From the NCBI GenBank assembly GCA_002091395.1, contig AP017913.1:426001-490000 (forward strand): a stretch of 64,000 nt of DNA, written 5' to 3'. Positions 28,271-37,581 of the stretch are shown piece by piece. The stretch comes from Candidatus Azobacteroides pseudotrichonymphae (GTDB taxonomy: Bacteria; Bacteroidota; Bacteroidia; Bacteroidales; Azobacteroidaceae). Below the pieces are notes generated by a model. It searched no databases. It saw only the letters and a list, made by a program, of their open reading frames with translations, and was not told the DNA's origin. The position numbers were made by a program, and so were the translations under genes. Position 1 is the first letter of the stretch. The number at the start of each line of letters is the position of its first letter.

Positions 28271-29047
28271 TTAAAAAAAAATTTCTAGTCCGTCATAGGC
28301 AATGAGAATATTTTTAGGTAATGTTTTTTGAACATTCTCATGCAACCCAAAATCATGACAAACATGCGTTATAAACGCTCGTTCTGGCTTGATGATATCG
28401 ATATATTTTAATGCTTCTTTTATATTAGCATGTGTATCATGATACTTTTCACGCAAAGCATTAATAACTAGGACAGATAGGCCAGTTAATTTTTTGAATT
28501 CTGTATCTGGAATAGTCTTTAAATCTGTTAAATAAGCAAATTTATCAATACGATACCCTAAAATTAACTTCTTACCATGTAATAAATTAATAGGTATGAT
28601 TTTTACTCCAGATATATAAAATGGTTTATCTTTTTGTATAGAATTTATTTTTAAATTAGGAATTCCAGGATAGTAATCATAATCAGCAAAAATGTATGGC
28701 AATCTTTTTATTAATTTAAGAGAAACATTGTTTCCTGTATAAATGTTCACTACTTGTTTTTTCTTAGTAAAACAACGTAAATCATCAATTCCTCCAACAT
28801 GATCATAATGTTCGTGAGTAATTAAAACACCATCTAATTGTTTAATTGTTTCAACTTTAAAAGTTTCCAACATCTGTGCATAAAAATCTGGACCACAATC
28901 AATTAAAATATATTTACATTTTACATTTATCAATACTGATGAACGAAATCTCTTATCTTTTTTATTTACTGACGTACATACTGGACAATTACAACCAATT
29001 TCAGGAGTGCCAGTAGAAGTTCCTGTACCTAAAAAACGTATTTTCAC
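28271..29047 (-). CDS. MBL-fold metallohydrolase, PhnP-like
   Basis: A 258-residue metallo-beta-lactamase-fold hydrolase. It starts IRFLGTGTSTGTPEIGCNCPVC, with the extra Cys cluster seen in PhnP-type phosphodiesterases. The metal site THEHYDHVGGIDDLR follows, and then a late His in FITHVCHDFGLH. PhnP relatives cut cyclic phosphodiesters, but the substrate here is unknown; no phosphonate genes are near. The start codon is GTG at 29047. Confidence 0.8.
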   Translation of the reverse strand: MKIRFLGTGTSTGTPEIGCNCPVCTSVNKKDKRFRSSVLINVKCKYILIDCGPDFYAQMLETFKVETIKQLDGVLITHEHYDHVGGIDDLRCFTKKKQVVNIYTGNNVSLKLIKRLPYIFADYDYYPGIPNLKINSIQKDKPFYISGVKIIPINLLHGKKLILGYRIDKFAYLTDLKTIPDTEFKKLTGLSVLVINALREKYHDTHANIKEALKYIDIIKPERAFITHVCHDFGLHENVQKTLPKNILIAYDGLEIFF

Positions 29048-29101
29048 TTCGATTAGGATTTTAAACTAAAATAAGTATAATGATTTCAACACTATTTAAA
29101 A

Positions 29102-29905
29102 TTAAAATATATCAACACTAGATTTTATTGCTTGAATAACAGCACTAGAAAATCCATTTTTTTCTAAGGAATTCAATCCTTTAATAGTAAATCCACCAGG
29201 AGTAGTTATTTTATCTATTTCTATTTCTGGAGATTGTTTATTTTCAATTAATAAAATTGATGCCCCTAACATCGTTTTTACTGCCATTTCTTGTGCTTCT
29301 TTTGGATAAAATCCTAACTCAACTCCTGCTGAAATAACTGCTCTGATATACCTAAAACAATAAGCAATACCACAAGAAGTCATAGCTAATCCAGCTGATA
29401 TTTTCTTCTCATCTAATAAAATAGTATCACCCAACTCATTAAATATTTTTGATATTGTTTCCTCTTGTTCTATAGACGCATTACAAGAAGCAACTAATGT
29501 CATACTACTATTAACCGCAACTGCTATGTTAGGAATTACACGAAAAACAGCAGGTAAATTTTGTTTATTAGATTTTTTTAATGCTTTATTAATAATTTCT
29601 ATATTTATACTAGCAGCTATAGAAATTAAAATTTGTTGTGAATAATCCATACTTTCTTTAATATCTTTAATAACTTCACAAATCATTTGTGGTTTTACTG
29701 CCAAGAGAATAATATCTGATCCAAGTACACTACTATAATCTTCTAATGATACATAAATAGAAGAATTAAGCTTTTTTATATCATTTAAGGCAGACAAAGA
29801 AGTATCAATAACAGTGATATCTTCAGCATGGAATGCGCTTCCTTGTAAAAATCCTCGTACTAAAGCACTACCCATATTTCCTCCACCAATAACAGTTATC
29901 TTCAT
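29102..29905 (-). CDS. proC: Pyrroline-5-carboxylate reductase
   Basis: Last step of proline synthesis (NADPH-dependent reduction of P5C). The 267-residue protein has the Rossmann motif VIGGGNMGSALVRGF at the N-terminus, LAVKPQM, and the C-terminal family signature around TPGGFTIKGLNSLEKNGF. Length is normal. It follows argD on the same strand after 11 bases, a pairing I recall from Bacteroidales arginine/proline clusters. Confidence 0.93.
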   Translation of the reverse strand: MKITVIGGGNMGSALVRGFLQGSAFHAEDITVIDTSLSALNDIKKLNSSIYVSLEDYSSVLGSDIILLAVKPQMICEVIKDIKESMDYSQQILISIAASINIEIINKALKKSNKQNLPAVFRVIPNIAVAVNSSMTLVASCNASIEQEETISKIFNELGDTILLDEKKISAGLAMTSCGIAYCFRYIRAVISAGVELGFYPKEAQEMAVKTMLGASILLIENKQSPEIEIDKITTPGGFTIKGLNSLEKNGFSSAVIQAIKSSVDIF

Positions 29906-29916
29906 ATTACTATTTT

Positions 29917-31044
29917 TTAATGAATTAAAATTTCATGAAAACGATTTAAAAAATCATCCGCTATTTGTTTATCTAAACACAAAGGAGGTAAAAAACGGAA
30001 AACATACTTTCCAGTAAATCCAGTAAACACTTTTTGTTCAAATAACAACTTTTCCCTCAATGGTTTGATCAATTCTTTTAATTCAACACCGATCATTAAC
30101 CCAATCCCTCTAACTTCTTTTACTTTAGGCATTTTTTTTAGTTCATTTATTAAATAATTACCTACATTACAGGCATTTTTTATCAAATTCTCCTTCTCTA
30201 TTATATCTAAAACAGTAATACTTGCTACACAAGCCAAGTAATTGCCTCCAAACGTAGTCCCTAATTGCCCACTAGAAACAGTAAATTTCGGAGAAATTAA
30301 TACTCCAGAAACTGGAAACCCATTACCCATACCTTTGGCAATAGTAATTAAATCTGGACGAATCCCAGAATATTGGTGTGCAAAAAAACGACCAGAACGT
30401 CCAAATCCAGATTGTATTTCATCTAATATTAAAATTGTATCAGTTTGATCACAAACAGTACGCAAATTTTTAAAAAAATTAGAATTAGGAACTATTACTC
30501 CTCCAATACCTTGAATTCCTTCTACAATTACTGAAGAAACATCTTTTTTCTCCAAAACTTTTTTGATATCAACTGAATTTTTTAATGATAAAAAAATTAC
30601 TTCTGGTGATTCATTGATTGATGACCAATAGTGAGAATTATCTGTAATTTTAATAGCTGCAGCTGTACGCCCATGAAAAGATTTCCTAAAAGCAACAACT
30701 TTTTTCCTTTTATTATGAAAAGCTGCTAACTTTAATGCATTTTCATTAGCTTCAGCACCAGAATTAACCATAAAAAGTGAATAATCTGGATACCCAGAAA
30801 TATCTCCTAGTTTTTTTGCATATACATCCTGCAACGAAATAAAAACCGAATTAGAATAAAATCCTATTTTATCTATTTGTTGTTTAAATCTTTTTACGTA
30901 CTCCGGATGCGAGTGCCCAATGGAAATTACCCCATGTCCTCCATAAAAATCTAGATATTCAACACCATCTTTATCGTAAATTTTACACCCTAGTGCCTTA
31001 ACTGGTTCAACATTCCAGCGAGTATAAATATCTAATAATTTCAT
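29917..31044 (-). CDS. argD: Acetylornithine-type aminotransferase
   Basis: Class III PLP aminotransferase of arginine synthesis. The 375-residue product has YLDFYGGHGVISIGHSHPE, NSGAEANENALKLA, FHGRTAAA, LILDEIQSGFGRSGRFFAHQ and the PLP lysine Lys237 in TIAKGMGNGFP. Bacteroidetes may use succinylated rather than acetylated intermediates, so the acyl group is uncertain. argH is at 58.5 kb; the other arg genes are outside the window. It is transcribed with proC. Confidence 0.88.
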   Translation of the reverse strand: MKLLDIYTRWNVEPVKALGCKIYDKDGVEYLDFYGGHGVISIGHSHPEYVKRFKQQIDKIGFYSNSVFISLQDVYAKKLGDISGYPDYSLFMVNSGAEANENALKLAAFHNKRKKVVAFRKSFHGRTAAAIKITDNSHYWSSINESPEVIFLSLKNSVDIKKVLEKKDVSSVIVEGIQGIGGVIVPNSNFFKNLRTVCDQTDTILILDEIQSGFGRSGRFFAHQYSGIRPDLITIAKGMGNGFPVSGVLISPKFTVSSGQLGTTFGGNYLACVASITVLDIIEKENLIKNACNVGNYLINELKKMPKVKEVRGIGLMIGVELKELIKPLREKLLFEQKVFTGFTGKYVFRFLPPLCLDKQIADDFLNRFHEILIH

Positions 31045-31049
31045 ATTTT

Positions 31050-31946
31050 TTAAAATAGTAACTGATTACGCGGATGATGATTTATTATTTCACTTCGTAA
31101 AAAAATCATGTCTAAATGAGTATATATTTCAGTCGTTGATATACGTTCGTGCCCAAGCATTTCTTGAATTGCTCTCAAACTAGCGCCACCTTCAATTAGA
31201 TGTGTAGCAAATGAATGTCTAAAAGTATGAGGACTTACATTTTTATTAATACCTGCTCTTTTAGTACATTCTTTCACAATGTTAAATATTGATATTCTTG
31301 AAATAATTGTACCATTTTTATTCAAAAAAATAATATTCTCGTACCCTTTCTTAGATACTGGTCGTTTGAATAAATACTTTTTTATCTCGGCAATTGCAAT
31401 TGAAGAAATAGGAACCATACGTTCCTTACCTCCTTTTCCAATAACTATTAAAAAATTTTCTTCAGGAAAATAATTAGAAAACGTCAAATTAATTAATTCT
31501 GATACACGCAACCCACAACTATAAAGAGTTTCAATAACTGCTTTATTGCGTTGACCTTCAGATTTTTTAAGATCAACAGAAGCAACTATTTTATTTATTT
31601 CTTCTAATGATAAAAAAATTGGCAACTTTTTTGGAATTATAGGGGTTTCAAGAATAGATGTAGGATTATTAGTAATTTTATTCTCCAATTCAAGGAAATA
31701 GTAAAAAGATTTCATCCCTGAAATAATTCTAGCTTGCGAACGAGGACTTATTCCGATTTCACATAGCATTACAATCATGTCTTGCAAATCTTTCAATTCC
31801 GCATCCAAAGGATTTTTATTAATACTTTCAAAATATTTCAACAATTTTTCTAAATCAGACATATAGGCACATATTGAATTATATGAAAGTGCTCTCTCTA
31901 ACAACAAATATGTTCGATAAGATTGAGTTAAAGAAAAAATGTCCAT
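31050..31946 (-). CDS. xerD: Site-specific tyrosine recombinase XerD/XerC
   Basis: Resolves chromosome dimers at dif. The 298-residue protein has a SAM-like N-terminal DNA-binding domain and a full catalytic set: Arg147 (SCGLRVSEL), Lys171 (GKGGKER), His240/Arg243 (HTFRHSF), His266 (GHERIST) and nucleophile Tyr275 (TEIYTHL). The ATG at 31946 is chosen over a GTG three codons upstream. It diverges from aroQ. XerC and XerD cannot be separated from sequence alone. No integron, attachment site or phage context is present, so a housekeeping role is most likely. Confidence 0.88.
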   Translation of the reverse strand: MDIFSLTQSYRTYLLLERALSYNSICAYMSDLEKLLKYFESINKNPLDAELKDLQDMIVMLCEIGISPRSQARIISGMKSFYYFLELENKITNNPTSILETPIIPKKLPIFLSLEEINKIVASVDLKKSEGQRNKAVIETLYSCGLRVSELINLTFSNYFPEENFLIVIGKGGKERMVPISSIAIAEIKKYLFKRPVSKKGYENIIFLNKNGTIISRISIFNIVKECTKRAGINKNVSPHTFRHSFATHLIEGGASLRAIQEMLGHERISTTEIYTHLDMIFLRSEIINHHPRNQLLF

Positions 31947-32000
31947 AAATATCACATGTTAAATTCGCACATTTTTTTTAAATTAGCAACTATTTAAAGA

Positions 32001-32432
32001 ATGAAAATACAAATTATTAACGGAGTAAACCTTAATTTACTAGGAACTCGCGAACCAAAGATATATGGCAATTCATCTTTTGAATCTTATTTAAAAAACT
32101 TAAAAAATGAATATTCAACCATAATCTTAAATTATTATCAGTCAAATTTAGAAGGTGAAATTATTAATAAAATACATAAGGTAGGCTTTTCTTATGATGG
32201 AATTATTCTAAACGCTGGAGCTTATACACATACTTCTATAGCTATCCATGACGCTATTAAGGCAATAAAGATTCCTGTTGTAGAAATACACATGTCAAAT
32301 ATTCATAAGAGAGAATCATTTCGACATAAATCATTTATAGCGAGTGCATGCATGGGAACTATTGTAGGATTTGGAATGGATTCCTACCGATTAGCAGTTG
32401 AAGCAATAAAAAAATTACGCACTAATAGTTAG
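32001..32432 (+). CDS. aroQ: 3-dehydroquinate dehydratase, type II
   Basis: Third step of the shikimate pathway. The 143-residue protein has the type II blocks NGVNLNLLGTREPKIYG with the catalytic Tyr, LNAGAYTHTSIAIHDAI, and VEIHMSNIHKRESFRHKSF. Length is normal. The intact gene implies the pathway is still selected, which matters for judging the broken aroC at 4.6 kb. Confidence 0.95.
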   Translation: MKIQIINGVNLNLLGTREPKIYGNSSFESYLKNLKNEYSTIILNYYQSNLEGEIINKIHKVGFSYDGIILNAGAYTHTSIAIHDAIKAIKIPVVEIHMSNIHKRESFRHKSFIASACMGTIVGFGMDSYRLAVEAIKKLRTNS

Positions 32433-32458
32433 CGCTATAATACGTTTCAATTAAAAAA

Positions 32459-32486
32459 TTGACAATGTGAATTTTTTGTATCTTTG
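32459..32486 (+). promoter_or_regulatory. Bacteroidetes-type promoter of the ppiD-like gene
   Basis: TTG (32459-32461) and TATCTTTG (32479-32486), a full match to TAnnTTTG, are 17 bases apart. The predicted start point is near 32493, about 35 bases before the ATG at 32527. This is the clearest promoter in the window. Confidence 0.6.
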
Positions 32487-32526
32487 TGTGATCTTATAAA
32501 GATCGCAACTTTATAAAATTTAATTG

Positions 32527-34668
32527 ATGGCAATACTAGAAAAAATCAGAAATAAGGCTGCGTTACTAGCAGTAGTCGTAGGAATTGCATTATTCTCATT
32601 TATTATAGGAGATTTTTTACGTTCTAGTTCTGCTTTTTTTAACAAAAAAAAGGAAAATATTTTAATAGTAAATGGAAAATCTGTTAATTACCAAGATTAC
32701 TTATTAGAAGTAAATAATCGTATTAATACTATTAGAAAAAATAGTAACTATTCTTTGACAGATAACAACCAATATCAAATAAAACAAAGAGTATTAAATG
32801 AAATGATAGATGATATCCTTTTTGATAATGAAGTAAAAAAAATAGGATTAGTAGTTAGTAAAGAGGAACTTAAAAGTTTAATAGTTGGGAAGCACATATC
32901 TTCTATTTTAAAAAATACATCATATTTCCAAAATCCACAGACTAAAAGATTTGATAAAACAATTTTGTTACAATTTCTTCAAATTATAGAAAACGATGAC
33001 TATTCTATGTATTCTGAAGAACAGATTACTCAACTGATGTATATGAAAAAAATTTGGCTGGACATAGTGAAGAAGATCATAAAAACCCAATTAGAAAAAA
33101 AATTAAATACACTTTTTTCTTACGCAATTTTGATAAATTCTTTAGAAGCAAAAGCATTTTATGAAGATTGGAAAATAAATGTTGATTTTGATTATGTTAC
33201 ACAACCATATGATTCTATTCCTAATAGAGAAATATATGTATCAAATACTGAAATTCAAAATTTATACAATAAGCAAGGTGGAAAATACAAGCGTGAGGAA
33301 ATAACATTAATAGACTATATAATTTTGAATATAACACCATCTATAGGAGACTACGAAATAATAAAAAATAAACTTAAAGATTTAAGAAAACAACTGAAAT
33401 TTTTCAAAAAAACTGATATTGTAAACAATATTCAAAATAATCATGACATTACATATACAGATGCATATATATCTTATAAAAATTTAAGTAAAAATCAGAA
33501 ACATTTTGTGAATAAAAATTCAATCGGAGCAGTCAGCCAACCAATATTAACAAATAAAACATTTGACTTATATAAATTTGAAGAAATAAAAATTGTCCCA
33601 GATTCTATCAAACTAGATGTATTAATAATTCCTTCTATTGAAAATAGAGACAAATTCACACATCTATGCGATAGCTTAGTTCATGTTATCAAAAAAGGAT
33701 CTTCTTTTGAGAAAATAAAATCATCAATACAAGGAATAGAAATAATTAATAAACTCGTATGGATGACAGAATCTAAACTCATATCTAAAATAAACACTGA
33801 ATTTAAAGACAAAGTATTTAAAGCCAAAATCAATGAACCGACTATTATAAAATCAGGTACAAATACATTTCTAATACAAGTAGCAGAAAAAACAAAACCT
33901 ATAAAAAAATATAAAATTGTACATATCAGAATGAATGTTACTCCAAGTCAAATTACTAAATCACATTTATACAACAAATTAAACCAAATTATTTCTTCTA
34001 ATAGTTCACTAGAAGATTTAAAGTGTAAGAAAAAATATGCAAATTTTAATATTCAAACAAACGTAAAAATATTAAAAAATCAACTTGACATTAATGGTAT
34101 TCAAAATACTAGACAAATTGTACAATGGGCTTTTAACAATAAAAAAAACACAATTTCTGATATTTTTGAATGCCAAAATGGAAGATGCTTTATGGTAGCA
34201 ATTGTAAAAAAACACTTGAAAGAAATTTGCTATTCAAAACACGTTTTAGATATTTTGAAAAAAAATTTAATTAATAATAAAAAAGCAAAGAAATTAATTG
34301 ATAAACTTAGAAAAAACAAAATAAGTACTTTAGAACAGTATGCAAAACTAATGAATACTAAATTAAAGTCAGTTCATTCTATTAATTTTTTAACTTCTCA
34401 AATACCTAATATTGGAGAGGAACCTGTACTAAGTATAAAAATATTAAAAGCACCTATAAACCAAATTTTAGGACCTTATGCTGGAGAACAAGGAATATAT
34501 GTTTTTTATGTCACTAAAAAAAATTATAAAAAAGATAATTATGATGCAAAATTTTTTCAAACAAAAGCACAAAAACAAAACATTTATCGTATACATAAAA
34601 TAATTCAGTTTCATAAATTTTTAAGAGAAAACGCAAAAATAAATAATTATTACAATAATTTCTTCTAA
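32527..34668 (+). CDS. PpiD/SurA-like periplasmic peptidyl-prolyl isomerase
   Basis: A 713-residue membrane-anchored periplasmic chaperone. It opens with a short cytoplasmic segment (MAILEKIRNKAALL), one transmembrane helix (~11-30, AVVVGIALFSFIIGDFL) and a SurA_N-like helical domain (~40-200). A diverged parvulin-type region follows in the middle (~350-450), with a long Lys/Asn-rich C-terminal part. It should help fold outer-membrane proteins. The ATG at 32527 is used; an adjacent TTG is less likely. Its last bases overlap the rlmN reading frame. Confidence 0.75.
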   Translation: MAILEKIRNKAALLAVVVGIALFSFIIGDFLRSSSAFFNKKKENILIVNGKSVNYQDYLLEVNNRINTIRKNSNYSLTDNNQYQIKQRVLNEMIDDILFDNEVKKIGLVVSKEELKSLIVGKHISSILKNTSYFQNPQTKRFDKTILLQFLQIIENDDYSMYSEEQITQLMYMKKIWLDIVKKIIKTQLEKKLNTLFSYAILINSLEAKAFYEDWKINVDFDYVTQPYDSIPNREIYVSNTEIQNLYNKQGGKYKREEITLIDYIILNITPSIGDYEIIKNKLKDLRKQLKFFKKTDIVNNIQNNHDITYTDAYISYKNLSKNQKHFVNKNSIGAVSQPILTNKTFDLYKFEEIKIVPDSIKLDVLIIPSIENRDKFTHLCDSLVHVIKKGSSFEKIKSSIQGIEIINKLVWMTESKLISKINTEFKDKVFKAKINEPTIIKSGTNTFLIQVAEKTKPIKKYKIVHIRMNVTPSQITKSHLYNKLNQIISSNSSLEDLKCKKKYANFNIQTNVKILKNQLDINGIQNTRQIVQWAFNNKKNTISDIFECQNGRCFMVAIVKKHLKEICYSKHVLDILKKNLINNKKAKKLIDKLRKNKISTLEQYAKLMNTKLKSVHSINFLTSQIPNIGEEPVLSIKILKAPINQILGPYAGEQGIYVFYVTKKNYKKDNYDAKFFQTKAQKQNIYRIHKIIQFHKFLRENAKINNYYNNFF

Positions 34669-35704
34669 AAAAGCTCTACTTGGCATTACACAAGATGAAC
34701 TTAACCACATCCTTAGTAAATTAAATATGCCTGAGTACATAGCTAAACAAATTACATATTGGTTATACAAAAAAAAGGTATTTTCTATCTCAGAAATGAC
34801 TAATATATCATTGTTACATAGAAAACAATTAAGCAAATATTTTTATATAGGTAGAAAAATATATTCTAACAGAGAGGAATCATCTGATGGAACAATCAAA
34901 TACCTTTTTTTAGTAAAAAAAAAATATTTTATAGAATCAGTTTTTATTCCTCATAAAAAAAGAAAAACACTTTGTATATCATCTCAAATAGGGTGTAGAA
35001 TGCGATGTATATTTTGTATGACTGGGAAGCAAGGATTTAAAGGGCAATTAAAAACTCGTGATATAATCAATCAAATTCTTTCTATACCTGAAACTAATTC
35101 TTTGACTAACATAGTTTTTATGGGTATGGGAGAACCATTAGACAACATAAGAGTTTTGTTTAAAGTTTTAGAAATATTAACATCAGATTATGGACTTGCT
35201 TGGAGCCCAAAGAGAATTACAGTGTCTACTGTAGGAATTATACCAGAATTAAAACATTTTTTAAAAAAAAGCAAAGTACATTTAGCTGTTAGTATTCACT
35301 CCCCTTTTCATATTGAACGAATTTCTTTGTCTCCTGTAGAAAAAAAACATCCAATAACTGAAATTATCAATATAATTCAAAAATATAATTTTTATAATCA
35401 ACGAAAAATTTCTTTCGAATATATTATATTTAGTGGTTTGAATGATAGTATAAAACATGCTTTCGCTTTATATAAGCTACTAAAAAATATTCATTGTCGA
35501 GTAAATTTACTTAAATATAACTCTTTATTAAATACATCACTACCATCATCCAATTTAGCAAAAATGATTGCGTTTTGTAAATATTTAAATTCTAAAAAAA
35601 TTATTTGCACTATACGTTCTTCTAGAGGAGCAGATATTTCTGCAGCTTGTGGAATGCTTTGTACAAAGCATTATTTATTAAACAATACAAAAATCTGTAC
35701 TTAA
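34658..35704 (+). CDS. rlmN: 23S rRNA/tRNA adenine-C2 methyltransferase RlmN, no canonical start
   Basis: Radical SAM enzyme that methylates A2503 of 23S rRNA and A37 of some tRNAs. It has the cluster motif C-x3-C-x2-C in GCRMRCIFCMTGKQGF, FMGMGEPLDN, LAVSIHSP, and the C-terminal reactive cysteine in GADISAACGMLC. The first ATG (34727) lies inside the conserved N-terminal domain. The same frame upstream encodes KKALLGITQDELNHILSKLN, a typical RlmN beginning. It is open only to 34643, after a TAA, with no ATG, GTG or TTG. An ATT (34658 or just upstream) or ATA start is therefore implied, overlapping the end of the isomerase gene. From 34658 the protein is 348 residues, normal for the family. 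Confidence 0.85.
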   Translation: MSSKKALLGITQDELNHILSKLNMPEYIAKQITYWLYKKKVFSISEMTNISLLHRKQLSKYFYIGRKIYSNREESSDGTIKYLFLVKKKYFIESVFIPHKKRKTLCISSQIGCRMRCIFCMTGKQGFKGQLKTRDIINQILSIPETNSLTNIVFMGMGEPLDNIRVLFKVLEILTSDYGLAWSPKRITVSTVGIIPELKHFLKKSKVHLAVSIHSPFHIERISLSPVEKKHPITEIINIIQKYNFYNQRKISFEYIIFSGLNDSIKHAFALYKLLKNIHCRVNLLKYNSLLNTSLPSSNLAKMIAFCKYLNSKKIICTIRSSRGADISAACGMLCTKHYLLNNTKICT

Positions 35705-35735
35705 CAAGTAAAATTACACTATATCAAAAAATAGA

Positions 35736-35757
35736 ATTGTTTTACTTTTAAAACAAT
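35736..35757 (+). terminator. Hairpin after rlmN
   Basis: ATTGTTTT (35736-35743) and AAAACAAT (35750-35757) form an 8-bp stem with a 6-base loop, 32 bases past the rlmN stop. It may separate rlmN from asd. Confidence 0.35.
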
Positions 35758-35822
35758 GTTAACATAGAATTATTTAATTTTGTTCATAATTGTGTTGTAT
35801 AATTTTTTAAAATTAACTTTAA

Positions 35823-36833
35823 ATGAAAGTAGCTATTATTGGAGCAAGTGGCGCAGTAGGACAAGAATTCTTGCATATTTTAGAAGAAAGGAATTTTCCG
35901 ATAGATGAACTATTACTTTTTGGATCGTCTCGTAGTGCGGGGAATATTTACAAATTCCATGATGATCCTTTAATTGTACATGAACTAAAATATAATAACT
36001 CTTTTAAAAATGTAGATATAGCTTTTACTTCTGCAGGGGCAGATATTTCTATAAAATTTGCTAAAACAATAACCAAATATGGAACAATAATGATAGATAA
36101 CTCCAGTGCATTTAGAATGATAAGCGAAGTTCCACTAATTATACCAGAAGTTAATGCAGAAGATGCAAAAAAATGTCCAAAAAGAATTATTGCTAACCCT
36201 AACTGTTCTACCATACAAATGGTTATTGCTTTAAAACCATTAGAAAATATTTCTCATATTAAACAAATACACGTAGCTACTTATCAATCAGCATCTGGTG
36301 CTGGCGCTGCTGCTATGCAAGAATTACTTGTACAACACAAAAAACTTGTTAACAAGTGTGAAAAAATAAAAATTAATAAATTCCATTATCAATTGGCATA
36401 CAATTTAATCCCTCATATAGATGTTTTTATGGATAATGGATATACAAAAGAAGAAATGAAAATGCATGATGAAACTAGAAAAATTATGCATTCTGATGTA
36501 AATGTAAGTGCAACATGTGTGCGTGTTCCTGTTTTAAGAGCCCATTCTGAAGCTGTTTGGATAGAAACAGAGCATCCAATATCACTTAATGAAGCTCGTA
36601 ATGCTTTTGAAAAAGCAAAAGGAATTGTAGTACAAGACGATCCAAAAAATGAAAATTATCCAATGCCTTTATTCGCAACTGCTACAGATCCTATTTATGT
36701 AGGACGTATTAGGCGCGATATTTCTAATCCAAATGGCTTATCTTTTTGGTGTGTAGGAGATCAACTTAAAAAAGGTGCTGCACTTAATGCAGTACAAATA
36801 GCAGAGTATTTAATACAAGAAAAATTCTTATAA
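35823..36833 (+). CDS. asd: Aspartate-semialdehyde dehydrogenase
   Basis: Second step of the aspartate family pathway, reducing aspartyl phosphate. The 336-residue protein has the Rossmann start [26 protein letters not shown], the catalytic Cys128 in NPNCSTIQM, and later [16 protein letters not shown]. Length is normal. It works directly after LysC (24.7 kb). lolD follows 13 bases later. Confidence 0.96.
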   Translation: MKVAIIGASGAVGQEFLHILEERNFPIDELLLFGSSRSAGNIYKFHDDPLIVHELKYNNSFKNVDIAFTSAGADISIKFAKTITKYGTIMIDNSSAFRMISEVPLIIPEVNAEDAKKCPKRIIANPNCSTIQMVIALKPLENISHIKQIHVATYQSASGAGAAAMQELLVQHKKLVNKCEKIKINKFHYQLAYNLIPHIDVFMDNGYTKEEMKMHDETRKIMHSDVNVSATCVRVPVLRAHSEAVWIETEHPISLNEARNAFEKAKGIVVQDDPKNENYPMPLFATATDPIYVGRIRRDISNPNGLSFWCVGDQLKKGAALNAVQIAEYLIQEKFL

Positions 36834-36846
36834 AGAAATTCATAAA

Positions 36847-37509
36847 ATGATTACCTGTAAAGGCATAACAAAAAACTTTGGGAATATAAAAGTTCTAAAA
36901 GGAATTGACATAATTATTCCACGAGGGAAAATAGTTTCTATAATAGGTGCAAGCGGAGTAGGTAAGACAACACTACTACAAATTATTGGAACTTTGGATG
37001 CCCCAAATAGTGGCAAAGTTTTTTATGAGTGTATAGATGTTTTTAAATTAAAAGAAAGAGAAAAATCTATTTTTCGGAATAAAAATATAGGGTTTATTTT
37101 TCAATTTCACCAATTACTACCTGAATTTACTGCATTGGAAAATGTTATGATCCCTGCATTAATTGGAAAATCCAAATTATCAGAAGCGAAAAAAAGAGCG
37201 AAAGAGATTTTAAATTTTTTAAAATTATCAAATAGGTTAGAACATAAACCTTATGCACTTTCTGGAGGTGAAAAACAACGAGTTGCTGTAGCTCGTGCTC
37301 TTATTAATGAACCTCTAGTAATTTTAGCAGATGAACCTTCTGGAAGCTTAGATACAAAAAACAAAAAAGAACTACATCAGTTATTTTTTTCTTTGAAGAA
37401 GAACTTTAATCAAACTTTTGTAATCGTAACTCACGACGAAAATTTAGCAAAATCAACAGATCTCATTATTTATATGAAAGATGGTAAAATACATAACAAA
37501 AAAACATAA
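36847..37509 (+). CDS. lolD: Lipoprotein-releasing ABC transporter ATPase LolD-like
   Basis: ATPase of the LolCDE-type system that extracts lipoproteins from the inner membrane. The 220-residue protein has Walker [10 protein letters not shown] (34-42), Q-loop [16 protein letters not shown], signature [15 protein letters not shown], Walker [13 protein letters not shown] and an H-loop at IVTHD. The [10 protein letters not shown] block is characteristic of LolD/MacB ATPases. The membrane partners are not in the window. It follows asd closely. Confidence 0.85.
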   Translation: MITCKGITKNFGNIKVLKGIDIIIPRGKIVSIIGASGVGKTTLLQIIGTLDAPNSGKVFYECIDVFKLKEREKSIFRNKNIGFIFQFHQLLPEFTALENVMIPALIGKSKLSEAKKRAKEILNFLKLSNRLEHKPYALSGGEKQRVAVARALINEPLVILADEPSGSLDTKNKKELHQLFFSLKKNFNQTFVIVTHDENLAKSTDLIIYMKDGKIHNKKT

Positions 37510-37581
37510 AAATCACTATTTCAATTTTACATAAAATTTTGGATTTTACTACTTACTACTAATAGATTATATATTAATACT

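Noticed and set aside
31050-31946. Integrase of a mobile element
   Set aside because: The tyrosine recombinase matches housekeeping XerC/D in length and motifs, lies among metabolic genes, and has no repeats or cargo around it.
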